Assembly (NCBI GenBank): GCA_000231825.2
Contig: JH720389.1
Coordinates: forward strand, 184,559-248,558
DNA length: 64,000 bases
Reading direction: 5' to 3'
DNA from: Tetrahymena elliotti 4EA
Lineage: Eukaryota; Ciliophora; Oligohymenophorea; Hymenostomatida; Tetrahymenidae
Shown: in pieces, positions 1 to 13,004 of the stretch
How positions within the stretch are numbered: position 1 is the stretch's first letter
Layout of the letters: each line of letters begins with the position of its first letter
Program-made: the position numbers and the translations under genes
Notes under the pieces: generated by a model
Told to the model about the DNA's origin: nothing
What the model saw: only the letters and a program-made list of their open reading frames with translations
Databases searched by the model: none

Positions 1-1670
1 AATCTTCGGGTATAAAAGAGCTAGCTCCATAATCTATTAACATTAGTTGCAATTCGATATTATTTTATTCATTAATTTTAGATCTGATTGCTATATTTTA
101 TGGTTTTATATCGCTATGAAAAGCTTTTTATTCAATCATCAATTCAATAGCTACAATTAGTTAATTTAAAAGACAAAAAGTTTGTTAATCATTTAGATAT
201 ACACCTGTTCTTTCACTGTTCTTTTTTAAATCATCTAAGCTGCATAAACCCAGCTCCATGAATAATTTTTTTTAATTTTCATCATAAAAAAATAATTGTG
301 GCATATAAAGTGATTGCAATGTTTCCATTATGTATAGTTCTTTAGCAAATACTTCAAGGCTTTTTACACTTTTTACAGCTACAGGAATTTTCAACGGTAT
401 GTATTCAAACATATCTACAGTACTGTAGCTTCCTTCTCCAATAAAGGTTATACAACGAAAATCACTAAGTTTATGATAGGCTTTTGCATCCTTTTTAAAT
501 AAGATTAAATTATAGGTTAATATGGAATTAATAAATAATTTAAATTTACTTGTCTTTTATATTGAAAATTTAAAAGTAGGGAAGTAATTTTACTAAAATT
601 CCATAAGTTTGAACAATTCAAAAGAAAAGATAAATTCTATTTACACTAACTAGTGACAAGATCATTCAGATTACTTTTACTTTCACTCTTTATTTATTGT
701 TCAGAAGGAAAATCTTTTAGATGGGTAGCGCTTTGTGGCAAGAATGGTATACTTATATTTTAATTGTCATAAACTCCTTAATTTTTCCTCATACCTTTTT
801 TAAGTGTAAGCTAAAAAGTGTTCTATTCATTAGGTATAGCAGTAAGTTCATCTTTTTTTATTTTTAATATTTAAACTTTCTTCTTCTTTTTTTATTAAAT
901 TTTTTCATCTTCAGCTTAGCCTTATCCTATACTCTATGTCTCTGAGATACCTTTTTATGATATTTCTTCCTTTTAATTTTCATTTGATTCATCTTCTTCT
1001 GAATCGCTTACAAAAATTGAATGTAAATAGGCATTTTGAATAGTTTCTTATTTTTTAAATTAATAAAAGCTCTATTATTTAACAGAATTTTTAATCTATG
1101 TTGACTCATCAACGAAATCATTTGTTTTCATTTTAACAAATTTGCTTTATTCTACTTAATATTTTTGCTTATTAACTAATGAGGACTAAAATTTAAGCAC
1201 ATTTTATCTTGTACTAGTTTGAAATTATTGATTATCTGTTTCATTCAATTACTTTCTCTCTTATATTGTTTGAGCTTTTTTTAAACTATCAAAGAATTCT
1301 TTATTTTCATTAGCAATAAAGGCTATTTTATCTTAATTTTACTAGTTTTATTCATTTTGAGTATTTTCTTAAGTATCTTCTTACTATTAGCTTAAATTGT
1401 CAGCATCATCTCCTATATTAGTGACAGCATATTGCTTTTATAACTTATCATTTTGATATTGCTATGGAACCTAATAGTTAATCTAATCTTGATAATATTG
1501 TTAAATAATCATATCGCCTAGATAAGCTTAATTTGGTCCATCTTCTGTTAGTAATATTTATAAAAAATGAAAAAACTTAAAAAATGAAAAGATTGAGAAT
1601 TACTCTTATTTTAAATATCATTTAAGAGGACTTAATTTTTGGATGCAATAGACTTATTTAGATACTTCAT
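1..1670 (-). CDS. Protein kinase with Gln/Ser/Lys-rich N-terminal extension (3' end off window)
   Basis: Exons run 1670-1604, 1544-550 and 490 to beyond the left edge, with two 59-nt GTA...AG introns in matching phase. At least 517 residues are visible. Residues 1 to about 355 are a low-complexity Gln/Asn/Lys/Asp-rich extension. A eukaryotic protein kinase domain follows: glycine loop GEGSYSTV near residue 372, ATP-binding lysine in VAVK near 394, catalytic loop HSDIKPQN near 479-486 and the metal-binding motif as DYG near 507. The catalytic Asp, Lys and Asn are all present, so activity is plausible, but the usual HRD arginine is Ser, which suggests no activation-loop-phosphate pocket of the RD type. 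The subfamily is not recognisable; the C-lobe lies off the window. The start is the first in-frame ATG after a TGA, and its sequence context is not typical, so a further 5' exon is possible. Confidence 0.85.
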
Positions 1671-3036
1671 AGCCCTATCTTACATTTTAAATTAGCGATA
1701 TTAATACCTCTAGCTCATGTCATCCATTCCTTGCTTAATTATAGGTTTAATTTATTTAGGTGGAGATAGAAAATTTTAACCATTTTAATAAGCTAAATCT
1801 AACTTTTTCTATTAAAAATCTCTATTTTATGCATCAGCCCCGCCATTTTATTCACTAGATTATATGTAAAACTATTTTAATATCTTTTTACTTGATCATT
1901 TATTTACTTTTCTTTTTTAGATGTTTAATGTTTGCCATTCATTTTCTTAGCTTAATTATTAATGTACAATATTCCTTCAAAAAATTTTAATTAAAAAAAA
2001 ATTTGCTTTTAATCACAAATAGATTGATTGTATGTATGATCAATTGAATTTAAGATTTTTAGATTATTAATAAAATCGCTTTTTTAAGCTAATTAGCAAG
2101 TTTTGTTTAAAGAAATTTATAGTCTAATTTTTTGAAAAAAGGATGAAGAATATTAAAAACATTCCATTAATAAATAAAGGGAAAGAAATATGCATACGAT
2201 TCTGATATTTGATGATTAAAAAAGTAATAAAAAAATTACTTATATCAATCAAAATTCAATATTTAATTTTTACAAAATAACTTATGGTTGATTCACATTT
2301 ACTTTCTGTTTATTATAATTTACCTTAAATTATTCTTCTAAATTAAGTTAGATTCACATACTCAAAACTAAAAATATATTTAGAAATTTCAAATCTAAAA
2401 TAAACTAACTACATAGATATTCATGCACTCAAAAAAACAAATTCCTACACAACAGAGAACGAGCTTTTTAAATATATACTTGATAAAATATTTTTTTCTA
2501 CAACAATTGCTTAAGTTAAAAATTTGAATTTGAAATTATTCATCATTAAAGGGTTAAATTAATTAATTGGAAATTGGAATATTGAAATATTACATGTAAC
2601 TCAGACTAGTAACTTTGATTAATAAAAAAATAAAAGAAAGCTAGGCAAACAAAATTATTAATTCATTTTTTTGCTAATTTTTGTTATCTCAATTTAAACT
2701 ATTATTTAACTAAAACTGATAGCAATACTCTTTTTTATAATGCAATTTAGTAAAAAAGTAAAGGTAGAAAATTTTTGTAAAGAAATTAAAGCCAAATATT
2801 AAATGGTTATTCTTTTGCTTTTGAAAATAATTTTCTTAGTTAACAAAAAATGAAAGTTTTAAAAGTAAATTAACAATTTTAAGAATTAAAAATGTTTTAA
2901 TTGGCATAAATAACAATCAATCAAATAAAAAAGTGATAAAAAATGAATTTTTTAAATGAAGATAAAAATAAATCATAGATATTTATTTGTTGTTCAAGTA
3001 AATCTTTTTTTTGCAATTTAATAAATTTTAAATTCT
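1671..3036. other. Intergenic, no gene seen
   Basis: A/T-rich spacer between the kinase 5' end and the 3' end of Prp40, both on the minus strand. A short TGA-free minus-strand stretch at about 1740-1860 starts with ATG but stops by TGA and does not join the kinase frame. It could be an upstream exon or 5' leader. No RNA gene or repeat was recognised. Confidence 0.5.
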
Positions 3037-5443
3037 TCAATTAGAGCTAGAATTACTTCTTGAATGCTTGTGAGATTTCTTCTTCTTTTTATCTTTCTTT
3101 TTACTCTTCTTTTCTTAGCGAGAGCGGGAATTAGATCTAGAGCGACTCTTTTTACTTTTGTTTCTTGATGAATGACGCTCACGATGTCTATGACTGCTTT
3201 TCTTTTTCTTTTTATCTTTATCTTTATGCTTTTATCCACTATCTGAGTCTTCTCCCTCTTCTTGTTCTCCATCTTCTCCATCCGATTTGTTTTTAAGCAT
3301 CTTCTCCATTTAAGGTATTTCCCCTTCTTCTCCTTCATCTACACTTCCCTGCGAATAAAAATATATATAAAATGTACATCTATATGCATTTAAAATAATT
3401 TACTTTATGATTGAGTTATTGCTTTTTATGAGGAGAGGGCTCCATTTTAGATATTGATGGAGGATTATGAACTATAGGAGGAATAGAAGAAGATGTTGTA
3501 GAATTATTGGTTTATAATTAATTATTATTCTTAGAATTATTATTTTATTAAGAATTTTGTTTACTCAAATCTTGAGGAACAGTTTCTTACTCGATATAAA
3601 TATCTTTGTAGTTAGGATCAAGGGTAGCAACATATTCTTTAAAAATTTCTTCTCTTTCAGTGAGAGGAATCTAGGCGTTAATTTCTTCACCTAACCCTTT
3701 AGTTATAATTTCTTAAAAATCTTTATATTAGCTATCTTTATTCAATTCTTACAAAGTTTTTAAAAATTTGAGATATTTTCTTTGAGCCTTTTTATGCTTC
3801 TTTTATGTTTCTTTTTCCTTCAGTTTTGCTTTTTGAATGAAATAGTGGTAATAGAAATTCTTCAGGTATTCTTCAAGTGTATCAAAAACACTTAATAGTT
3901 TCATTTTCTCAATAAACTCTCTATAGGTGATGTCAGCTACAACCTGTTTCATTACAAAAAATAAATTTTTTGCCTGTCATTAGTAATAGTAATTAAGTTA
4001 CCTTCATTCCTGATTACTTTATATGTTATTTTATTTCTGCTTTCATAGCTTTATGATTGTCAATTAAAAGATCTTACTAATCTTCAAATAGTTCATGAGG
4101 GGCAGAGCCAGGCTAATCTAGCATATTTAAAAATTCTGGAGCATCTTTAATTGTTTGAACAAAATTTTTCCACTTAGTTTTATGGTTGATTTCTCCTTAT
4201 GCAATTTTTTACTTCAAAAGTTCCCTAAACTTTTCTCTGTTAATTCTTTCATTTCTGCGTTTATTTTTACGTCTTTCATCATTCTCAGATTTTTGCAAAT
4301 CTTAAATAACATCTGAAAAAATATATATCTTATCAAAGTCAGTTAACTTTTTAAAGCTTTCGTCATCCTTGAATCTCTAACAAAATTCAGACCATTTAAA
4401 AGTAGTTGATAAATCACTTAACTAAAGAATCTGTTTTAATTTAATAAAGTAACCTTATGACATGCTATTAATACTATAATAATAATTACCTTCTTTTTAA
4501 GAAGATCGCTATGAACTCTTCTATCATCTTTCATTTAATCTTGCTCTTATTCGTATAACTTATCTAAAAAATCTTGGAAATATGTTTCTCTATTTTTTTC
4601 ATCAAGAGCTTTATATCTTGGATCAGAACCAAAGCTACTAACTACCTTGTAGAATTTAACATCTGAAGTGAAATTTTATTCTTCAAGCAATTTGAAAAAA
4701 TCTTCTTTAGCCTTTTCAGATTTGTTTTGCTACTCTTATCTTTCCATTCTTTTAATCTTTTGGATGTAATCTTAAAACAAACGTTTTTTTTCACTAATTT
4801 ATTTTATTTTAATCCATCTCTAATCATTTTGCATAAGTTTTTATGCTTAATCCCATTTCATTTAATTTGTTACTTTATGTTCTCTCAACATCTCTAGGAA
4901 ATTTCTTTGATCTATTTCCTTTTTTAATGCAAAATAATGATTAGAATATTGTGAATAATAAATAAACTTCATTGATTAGCATCAAAATTACTTAAAAAAA
5001 TTAAAATTTATTCATTTTTCATTAAATTTAAATATGAACTCAGGTTTACTATTAAGTTTTACCTTTTTTTACTCATCTGAAATTGTGAATTCTAACTCTT
5101 CCTCTTCTTCTCCTAAACCTTATTGTTCACGTATCCTACGTCTTTCTGCTTATTACTATCTTAAAACCTTTAACTCTTCAGGAATCTACCATTATGATTT
5201 CTTACTTTTTGTATTATAATAAAAAACTCTGCCATCTTATTTAGTACATTCTATCCAATCTGTTTAATTTTCTTTTTCTTCTTCTGTTTTTAAGCACTCA
5301 GGCTTTTCCCATTATGATTCTTTTGTTTTCTTATTATAGTAATATTTTTAACCATTAGATGCTTTTTCTATTGACCAAAACTATCTCTCATCTACAAATG
5401 TAGCACTTTCTGGTTTTTATAAGAGTTTATCAACAAGACTCAT
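3037..5443 (-). CDS. PRP40: Pre-mRNA processing factor Prp40 (two WW domains plus FF domains)
   Basis: Five exons (5443-5063, 4966-4490, 4430-4002, 3943-3404, 3348-3037) give 712 residues, and every intron (96, 59, 58, 55 nt) is in phase 0. WW1 lies near residues 23-48 (W..., YYYN, SQWEKP) and WW2 near 63-90 (W..., FYYNTKSKKSQWQIP). Tandem FF-type helical modules follow from about residue 128 (for example FALKKEIDQRNFLEML and a second starting EDFFKLLEEQNFTSDVKFYK). The C-terminus is Asn/Ser-rich, then a Lys/Arg/Ser tail with SRSRSNSRS. Prp40 belongs to U1 snRNP and bridges splice sites through WW contacts with branch-point-binding protein; FF modules bind phosphorylated or acidic partners. 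The two-WW plus multiple-FF order is the family's diagnostic architecture. The start is the first ATG of the WW reading frame, followed immediately by conserved sequence. Confidence 0.95.
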
Positions 5444-6565
5444 TGATATAATTAGTGAATTTCGTTTAGTCTTTATCTACTTATTTAATTGTAAATTAAC
5501 TTGAAAATTTATTTGTCTAAGTATTTCTAATAAAAAAATTATATTGATACTTTATACAGATATAATTATCAATACTAATTTTCTTTTTCTTATTTATGTT
5601 TTGTAATTATAAGATACAATGTGTCTCTTTTCATTATCTTTGAAATATTTATGCCTCAAAATAAATATTGATTATTGATAGGTAAAAAGATAGCTAAGGT
5701 AAGTATATATAAAAATCTAAATTCTAAATTATTGCTAGATTCATATTTTATAAAAAAATATCTTTGATTTATTTAAGATCCTTCAATTTTAGTGATAAAT
5801 TATTTAATTTAATTTATTTTTTATTAATAATTTTTTATAAATTTAAAATTAAAAAAAATCTTTAAATAATATTTTTGAATTCATTAATAATTTGTTTATA
5901 ATTTATTTCCAAAAGTTTAAATCCTATTCCTAGTTATTTCTATCAAATTTTAAAATCCATCATTCAAGAAAGAAATTTAGTTCATACATGTCCTTCCAAA
6001 ATAAGGTATTGTGAAACTTATATTAATAATTATTGTTTTAAATCAAAAGAAATGAGAGACAGATTAGTATAAGGATATACTAAAAAAGAAAAAAAACTAT
6101 GAATTAATTTTTAAACACATTAAAAAAAAAAATTATTTATAAAAACACAGAAAATTTGATCACTGAACTTCTAATGATGTTTCTATTATTGAAGCTATAA
6201 AATTTATATCTATATTGAATTTAAAAAATAATATTCTCAATAAGAATGGAGAAAAGTTATGAATTTTTGATATATTGTTTATAAAGACTTTTGTGCAGTA
6301 TATGAATTTAGAACAGATGTATGTACTTTTAGTATCTTTAAAAAAAATATTTAGATTTTTATGTCTGTTAAAATTAGATATTGCAATTTCAAATTTTTAT
6401 TTTATTGATTAATATTTACTGCTTTAATATATTTTGTTCAATAACACTATTGAAAGAATAATATTTCCTAAAAAATTAACAAGCACAAATTTAAAGCTAA
6501 TAAGGAAACCATATTTAGTAAAATTGTATAAAATTTGGAATTTTAATCTGCACTTAATAAAAATT

Positions 6566-6865
6566 TATCATTTTAAATATTATGTAATTTAGTTGGCTAC
6601 TTTTTTGCAAATAAGAAAAATTTCATCTTTGAATTGAAGATGATAAAAATAAATATTTTTTATTTAAAAGCATAACTTGAGAAAATATTGAAAATGCTTT
6701 TATTGAATTAAAAGTTATCATTTTAAATGTTATGTAACTTAGTTGGCTACTTGTTTGCTGAACGGAAAAATTGTATTTTTGAATAAATTTTTTAAAAAGT
6801 AAATATTTTTTCAATCTTAAAAATTGAAGAATACTACTATAGTAGTTTGAAATCCAGATTACTTA
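6566..6865. repeat. Diverged direct duplication, period about 150 bp
   Basis: The block beginning TATCATTTTAAATATTATGT at 6566 recurs at 6716 with few changes (both continue into TTAGTTGGCTACTT). The copies share a following A/T-rich half with the same order of motifs. A weaker third echo of the ACTTGAGAAAA...TTTTGAAAATG part lies near 6943-6970. This is seen directly. It looks like an old local tandem duplication in non-coding DNA, with no terminal inverted repeats or ORF suggesting a transposon. Confidence 0.7.
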
Positions 6866-9354
6866 TCTATGAATCTAAGGACTACAACCTCCATCAAAAA
6901 ATGTTTTTGCATTTAGCTAAAATTTTTAATTATTGCATTTTACTTGAGAAAAATTTTGAAAATGAAAGTTTTTAGGAAAACAGTATTTATTTTTATAGCA
7001 ACCAATGAAAAAGAATAAAAATTATTTTCAACCCAAATCTAAAAACAAAGACTACAAAAATAATAAGTCATGATTCCCTCTTTATTTTTAAAAAAGACAA
7101 ATTGGTTTTGAAATTTGAAAAGCAAAATCCTAGAAATTTTTTAAGTAAAAATATTTTTTCGTCTTCTTCCTTTATAAGAAAATTTGATTGAAAAATCATC
7201 AAGATTTTAAGAGATGAAAAAAATTGTATTTAAATAGTTTTTAAGGATGATAATATAAAAAAAAGGATTAACTGATCTAATTTTAAGAGTTGCAATTGTT
7301 ATTGTTTTTCTTTAAGAAACCACTTTGTATAATTTTTATCAAAATGAAGGGAATGGGAAACCAAGTTTACCTCTGCAAGAAATATATAGACTATAGAAAA
7401 AATTATATTTTGATATTAGATTACATTAAATTATCTAAATATCGAATGAAAGGGTTTTCTAAAAAATATTTGATTAAGGAGGTTAGCTCTATTTAAATTT
7501 CAGGAGTAACATTGAATTACGTGTTAGAATTATAAAATAATTGTTGAAATATAAAAATAAAAATGCTTAAAAAAATAAATGAGAAAATAGGAAAGATAAT
7601 GAAATGGGTTTAGTAAAAGTAATCAAATTGTGAAATGTAAATATCAATTTTGATTGAAGTAATCTTTTTTATAATTTTAATGAAGTTAATTAAAGAAAAA
7701 TAGAACATATCTAGAATAAGAATGATTACAAAATTTTGAAGGTAAGATACTGTGTAAACTATTTCAATAGAATTTTATGTATGTTATTAAAATTATTAAC
7801 TTGAATTAATATAATCTTGGTATCATTAATTTTATTATTTGTTTTTAATCAATTAATTTGAGTGGATAAGAGTAATTAATTAGCTAATTTAGGTGATAAC
7901 AGAAAAATTAAAGAAAATTTAGTACTTATACTTTTTTCATTGTGTAATTTATGGTAATCAAGTAGACTTCACTTAGAGTCAAAACCAAATTTAATATTTT
8001 TACTCAAATTTGTTAAAATCCATCATAATTGTGTAATGAAAATTTTTGGTTTTAATAAATTTGTAACTAGTTTTTCAATTTGTAATTACAAACAAATAAA
8101 TGAATAAATACAAGACATCAAAACAGAAAACTGACCCAATGCAACAATAAATAGAAAAATATGCTAAATTTTTAAAAAAACTCAATCAAGCAAATTATTT
8201 TTATAGACATTTTTTTTGTTTGAAGTTTTGCAATTTCTTTGAGAAAATAAGCTCATAGCTTACTTATAAATGAGAAATTTAGGATGATCTAGATAGATTA
8301 AAATATGCTATACTTTACTAAAAATGAGTATGACTATGACCTAAACTAATTATGATAAAATTTATTTGTAATTATATGATTTTTGTATTGATTTATTTAT
8401 GTTACATTTTTTTATCAAAAATATTTGTAATGTTTTTCTTTGATTCGATTTTATAGTTAAATGAATGAAGATTCATAAGTATAATGAATCAATTTAATTA
8501 AAACTGATCATTTTTTGGCTAGCATTTATTATTAGTAATCAGCTATTGTAAATTAAATGATTATTGACATACACCTTCTACCAAAAGCCACTTTCTATAA
8601 GTTACTATACTTTTTGATAAATACTGATTTTTTTACAAAAATAAAATACCGATAATTTAAGCTTAAATTTTGTAGTAAGTTAATAGCTTTCCTTAAAATT
8701 ATAAAGTATTGTAACAATATATATACAGAGCTAAAGTGCATTATTTAACATTTTCTCTGATTTAAGAGTTGTAAAAAGATCTCTTTAAGCTTAATAAAAG
8801 TATTACTCAGAACAATTAATTTGTATTTCACCCTCTAGCACAGCCATCCATAAAGCCTAAGTATTTAATTTGCTTTCTTAAACATATTGTTTGCTAATAT
8901 TTGTAATACCATTAAGAAATTATCTTTAACAATTTTATTTGCTTTAAGTCTACTCAATATAGGTTTAGTCTTATAATTTTGATAATTGTAGAACATAAGT
9001 ATGAGCAATTGTAAAAAAAAAACTTATATTTGCTTTTGCTTACATTAAATAGTTTGAATGATAATTTATGAAATTATATTTAATTATCTAAATAGCACAG
9101 CAAATTATTGTCGTAAGCTAAATTAATCTAAATAATTGTTATTTATTAGTGAATTGATTTCATTAAATTAAAAATAATTTAATAAATTTGTACTTATGTG
9201 TAAATTACAATTTTTCTATAATATTTTTTTTATTTAAAAAATAGCAGTTTTTTTATCTGTCAACATTTTAAAGTGGGTATTCAGAATCATTACTCATAAA
9301 TATATTCATTTAACTATTATAATCTTTTTTATTTCTAGTGTGAAAAATTCAAAT

Positions 9355-9405
9355 CGATCAATATCTTTAATCGATTCCCAGTCTCGCTAGGGAGGGATAT
9401 TTCGA
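9355..9405. other. Small G+C-richer island, possible hairpin
   Basis: A stretch containing TTCCCAGTCTCGCTAGGGAG stands out from surrounding sequence that is almost all A/T. TCCC and GGGA could pair across a 10-nt loop. It has no tRNA T-loop or acceptor pattern that I can recognise on either strand and no ORF. It may be part of a small RNA gene or chance; function unknown. Confidence 0.25.
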
Positions 9406-11169
9406 GTAATATTTAGAAAAATTGATTATCATAAAATTCTTTACACTTTTAAATGTTGATTTTTAGCATTTAAAAATGAAGAAAAATATGCTTTAATTAC
9501 CAAAAAGAATAAGCTCAAAGTACTCTTTTGACAATTAGTTCTAGATTCTAAAAAAAAAGAAGTTGAGTCTGCATAATAAGTAATAAAAACACTGTATTTA
9601 GCTTATTTTGTATTAATCTAATTGCCTGAGGAGTAAATTATACAAATAAATGATGAGAGGTATTGTTTTGATTATTTTGTTGCAATTTTTTTTAGTAATC
9701 TTGAAATATAATCAAAAAATTAAGATGAAATCAGAAAACTAGTTAACTGGTAATAAAAGATTATTAGTTCTTATTGTTTATTTATTTTTTCTTGGTTTAC
9801 ATTTAAATTAATTATTTTCAAATAGTTTGAAAAGGAAGATAACAAAATAAATCTAAGTATTGTTATCTAGATGACTTAATTTTAAGGGAATAAGCATCGA
9901 GTCTAGTAAAATTAGCTGTCAATAAATATTTTCCCTTAATTAATTTTTATACTTTAAGTTATTTTTTCAGGAAAATACTTATTCTTTACAAGCAATAATT
10001 TCTTTTTATCATACCCTATTCTCTATTAAAACTTTTTAAATATGTTTTAAGCTACTAAAAACTCTTGTGAAGATAATTTTGAGAAAAAAATCCTTGCTAT
10101 TACTGTTAAACAGTATGCGTTAGAGTCTATCATATGCCAACTTACAGTAAATAAGCTCTTTTACAAGGAACTTTAATAGAAAAATTTTTTGATTTTTGTA
10201 TAAAAATACTAATCACAAAATACTTGTTCATGTATGATGGAATAATCTGGATAGTAATGTATTTTTTGATATTTGAATTTAATAAAATTTTTTTTGATCG
10301 AAATTAATTAAAAAAGTATTGAAATTTGTTCATTAATTTTTTTTCTCCTGAAAGATTTTGATACATACTTATTAACATGAAACAAACGATTTAACATTAA
10401 TTATAAAAGTGCTTAATCAAATTAATATTTAAAAACTTTTAAGCTACTTTTTCAACTTCTTCAATCTAATTTTTTTTATATTAGAGCTTACTTATGGCAA
10501 ATAATTCATTTTTGCTTTTACCCAATTAATATTTTTATAAACAAACCAGAGGGATAGTCGTTGATGCTAAAACAAATACTTATGATATTTTAGCTTTCTT
10601 GGTTATTTATTTGATATTTTTCTACATTAAAATATTTAATTTTTCAGCATTTCTGTTTGAAACTAAATTGTCTTTTTTAAATAATGAAATGTGTAAATGC
10701 ATATTTGTTTATTCAGTAACTCTATTTTGAAGATAAAAAAAGTACTTTGCTTAATTTTTAAGGTTATATAAGCGAAAAAAAACTAAAAATGAAAATAAGA
10801 ATAAGAGTTTGTTCAGCGCTTGTGAAAGAGCCTAACACTTATTTGAAATAGAAATCTTTAAAATTAAACTAGCGTAAGATTAGAATAATGAATTAAGCTG
10901 AACACAAAAGATTATAAACGATGTAATTTAGCTGATGAAAAAAGAGGCTGGCACATTAATTAATAGGTTCAATATATAACACTAATTTTAGATAATTAAT
11001 AAATTAAAAAAAAATCAATAAAAAATAGTAAAAAAAAAAGATATTAAACTGCCTACGTTTAAGTTATTACTATAAAAAATATACTTCAAGTCTAAACCAA
11101 GTAACAAAAATCTTTTGTAACAATCAATAAAACATATCATACCTACAACTATTTCCTAATTCCTCTAAA

Positions 11170-13004
11170 ATGATTATTACCTCCAATAGAAACAAAAAAC
11201 CTTCTATCACCAGTGAAGGATAGATATCTATCACCCAAAATGACTCAGATAGTATCACTACCTTGAAGCTAAGCTAGTAGAAAAATTACTTGAAAATCAA
11301 AGAAAAAAATTAATTAATGCTCACTGAAGCTGCTTTAAGACAACTTCTTCACGCAGACCGCTTTATTTCTAGTGAAAAATCATACTTCAAATTCCCTTAA
11401 TTTGTAAGAATATTTTTTATCTTTTTTACTTTAATTAAATTAATCAACAACTTAAAAATTAAGCAAATTTTTATTATTAAAAAACAAACATTTTTTCAAT
11501 CTTTTTTTATAAACGTAAACAAACTCTAGAGTTTTAAAATTAACTAATCTTAGAATCTTTCTTTATTTCAGATTAAAAATAATCATAATTAATCTTTATT
11601 TTTAATTAATAATAGGATTTCTTTTTAAATATTGATTGCTTATTTTCTAGTATTAATACAAGCGGCCCTGTTGAGGGTTCTGTTATTTCTGTAATTAACT
11701 AATTTAAGAAAGTTAAATACACAGAGATCAGTAAGAAGAGCAATGGTGTCCATATATTCTTTTAGAAAAAAGATTGCTTCTAAATGCCATGGTAGATAAA
11801 TATAAATAAAAATTAATCTCACCCTCTTATCACTTTTATTTTTCTAAAAAAATAGGTAATGCATTGTTGACAGAATGTAATCATTAGGCAACCAAAACAC
11901 TTATGAGATGTCTAATTACTTAATGAACATTTGCTAAAAGGAATATATTTTAAAAGAAGACTCAGAGTCTTTAAATGATTAAAGTTTTGATTAACTATCA
12001 GCTTAAAAAATTTTCAATGATTGTCCCTAAAGAGAAGTAATAGACAAAATAGACGAACTCTTTCTTTAAAACAAAAATAAACCTATGGTGATTTGGAGAG
12101 GTGCCTAAAAAGAAATGCATTCATTCCATATAAATGAATGCTACTTGAATTTCCTTCAATACACACCAGAAGAATTCTAGCTAGAAGTTGCTCTCAGTGG
12201 AATTCCAGAGTAAATATTTTTAAAATTGATAATAACATTTAATTTGGGGAAATATTAATTAAAATTTTCATAATTTTAATATATAATCGAAAAATTTACT
12301 AGTACATACAAACATTTATTTTTTTAAATGAATTTCCCATAAGTTTAATTTGTTTTAACTTTTAAGACTAAAGCAGCCTTTTATTTAAGATTACAAACAA
12401 TAATATCAAAAACCTTTTTTGGTTTAATTTCTTTTTTTTATTAATATTAGATTTCTAACCAGCCACAATTATTATGAATGGGTCAAATAACTGCTTTCGG
12501 TAGTAAATAATGCATTGAGTCTTGATAAACATGAGAATCATGCAAGATAGTGCTATACCTTCTTAAAAGAGCACATTACTCAGTACGGATAAGTAAATAT
12601 TTTAATTTTTAACTATTCAATTTTTATTGACATTCAAATTATTAAAAAAGCATCTTTCTTTGGAATTAGAATCATACGATTTAATAGTTGGTGGCTGCAA
12701 TCTAGTAATTGAAGTTGGTGTTAATGAAATCAAATAAACCAAGAAAAAGAATAAAAAAAAATCAGATGCAACAAATGCAGCAACTAACAATGAAAGTAAA
12801 GAAGAATAACAACAAAAACAAAAGGGCATTAGTTTGATGAACTTATGTGAAGCAAAGAGAAAATTAACTGATGAAGAAAAATACTTCATTAATAATCACT
12901 ATTTCAAAATTTAAGACTTTGACTTTAATAAATCTAAAGTGTGTAAGTATAGAGTGCTTCAAAGTGATTTTTCTACCAAAGTTCAATTACAATTTCACGC
13001 ATGA
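11170..13004 (+). CDS. Unknown protein, five exons, possible PAS-like segment
   Basis: Exons 11170-11403, 11616-11791, 11856-12209, 12451-12592 and 12651-13004 join in consistent phase to 419 residues. The introns are 212, 64, 241 and 58 nt. I do not recognise the family. Visible features are a Ser/Thr-rich N-terminus, a Lys/Gln-rich possible helix ending TEAALRQLLHAD (about 55-66), a middle block with WRGAQKEMHSFHINECY and LQYTPEEF, and a basic Lys-rich patch (KKKNKKK) near residue 320 followed by a Gln/Glu run. The middle block has the length and hydrophobic spacing of a PAS-type sensor (conserved Asn and LQYTPEEF resembling a PAS core), but this is inference. No signal peptide or membrane segment is seen. 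The G+C-richer codons of exon 2 against its flanks support real coding sequence. Confidence 0.7.

Larger units (their letters stand above)
5444..11169. other. Long gene-poor A/T-rich stretch
   Basis: Over 5.7 kb upstream of Prp40 I find no convincing gene on either strand with the ciliate code. Two short ATG-TGA frames occur (8100-8273, 57 codons; 10789-10935, 48 codons) but lack support. A diverged ~150-bp tandem duplication lies at 6566-6865, and a small G+C-richer island lies near 9355-9405. Both are listed separately. Confidence 0.5.

Noticed and set aside
3018..3338. Minus-strand 106-codon frame rich in Lys/Arg
   Set aside because: It is a shifted frame over the Prp40 C-terminal exon; the true frame ends at TGA 3037-3039 with a Lys/Arg/Ser tail.
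8100..8273. 57-codon ATG-TGA frame in the gene desert
   Set aside because: Good start context, but the second half is poly-Phe-like A/T artefact and there is no supporting exon nearby.
9340..9410. Possible tRNA in the G+C-richer island
   Set aside because: No T-loop, D-arm or 7-bp acceptor pairing could be found on either strand.
10789..10935. 48-codon ATG-TGA frame (MKIRIRVCSALVKEPN...)
   Set aside because: Slightly G+C-richer than its surroundings but too short and without any recognised motif; kept only as a note.
12617..12889. Minus-strand 90-codon frame
   Set aside because: Antisense shadow of the last exon of the 11170-13004 gene; hydrophobic content arises from reverse-complemented Lys/Gln codons.
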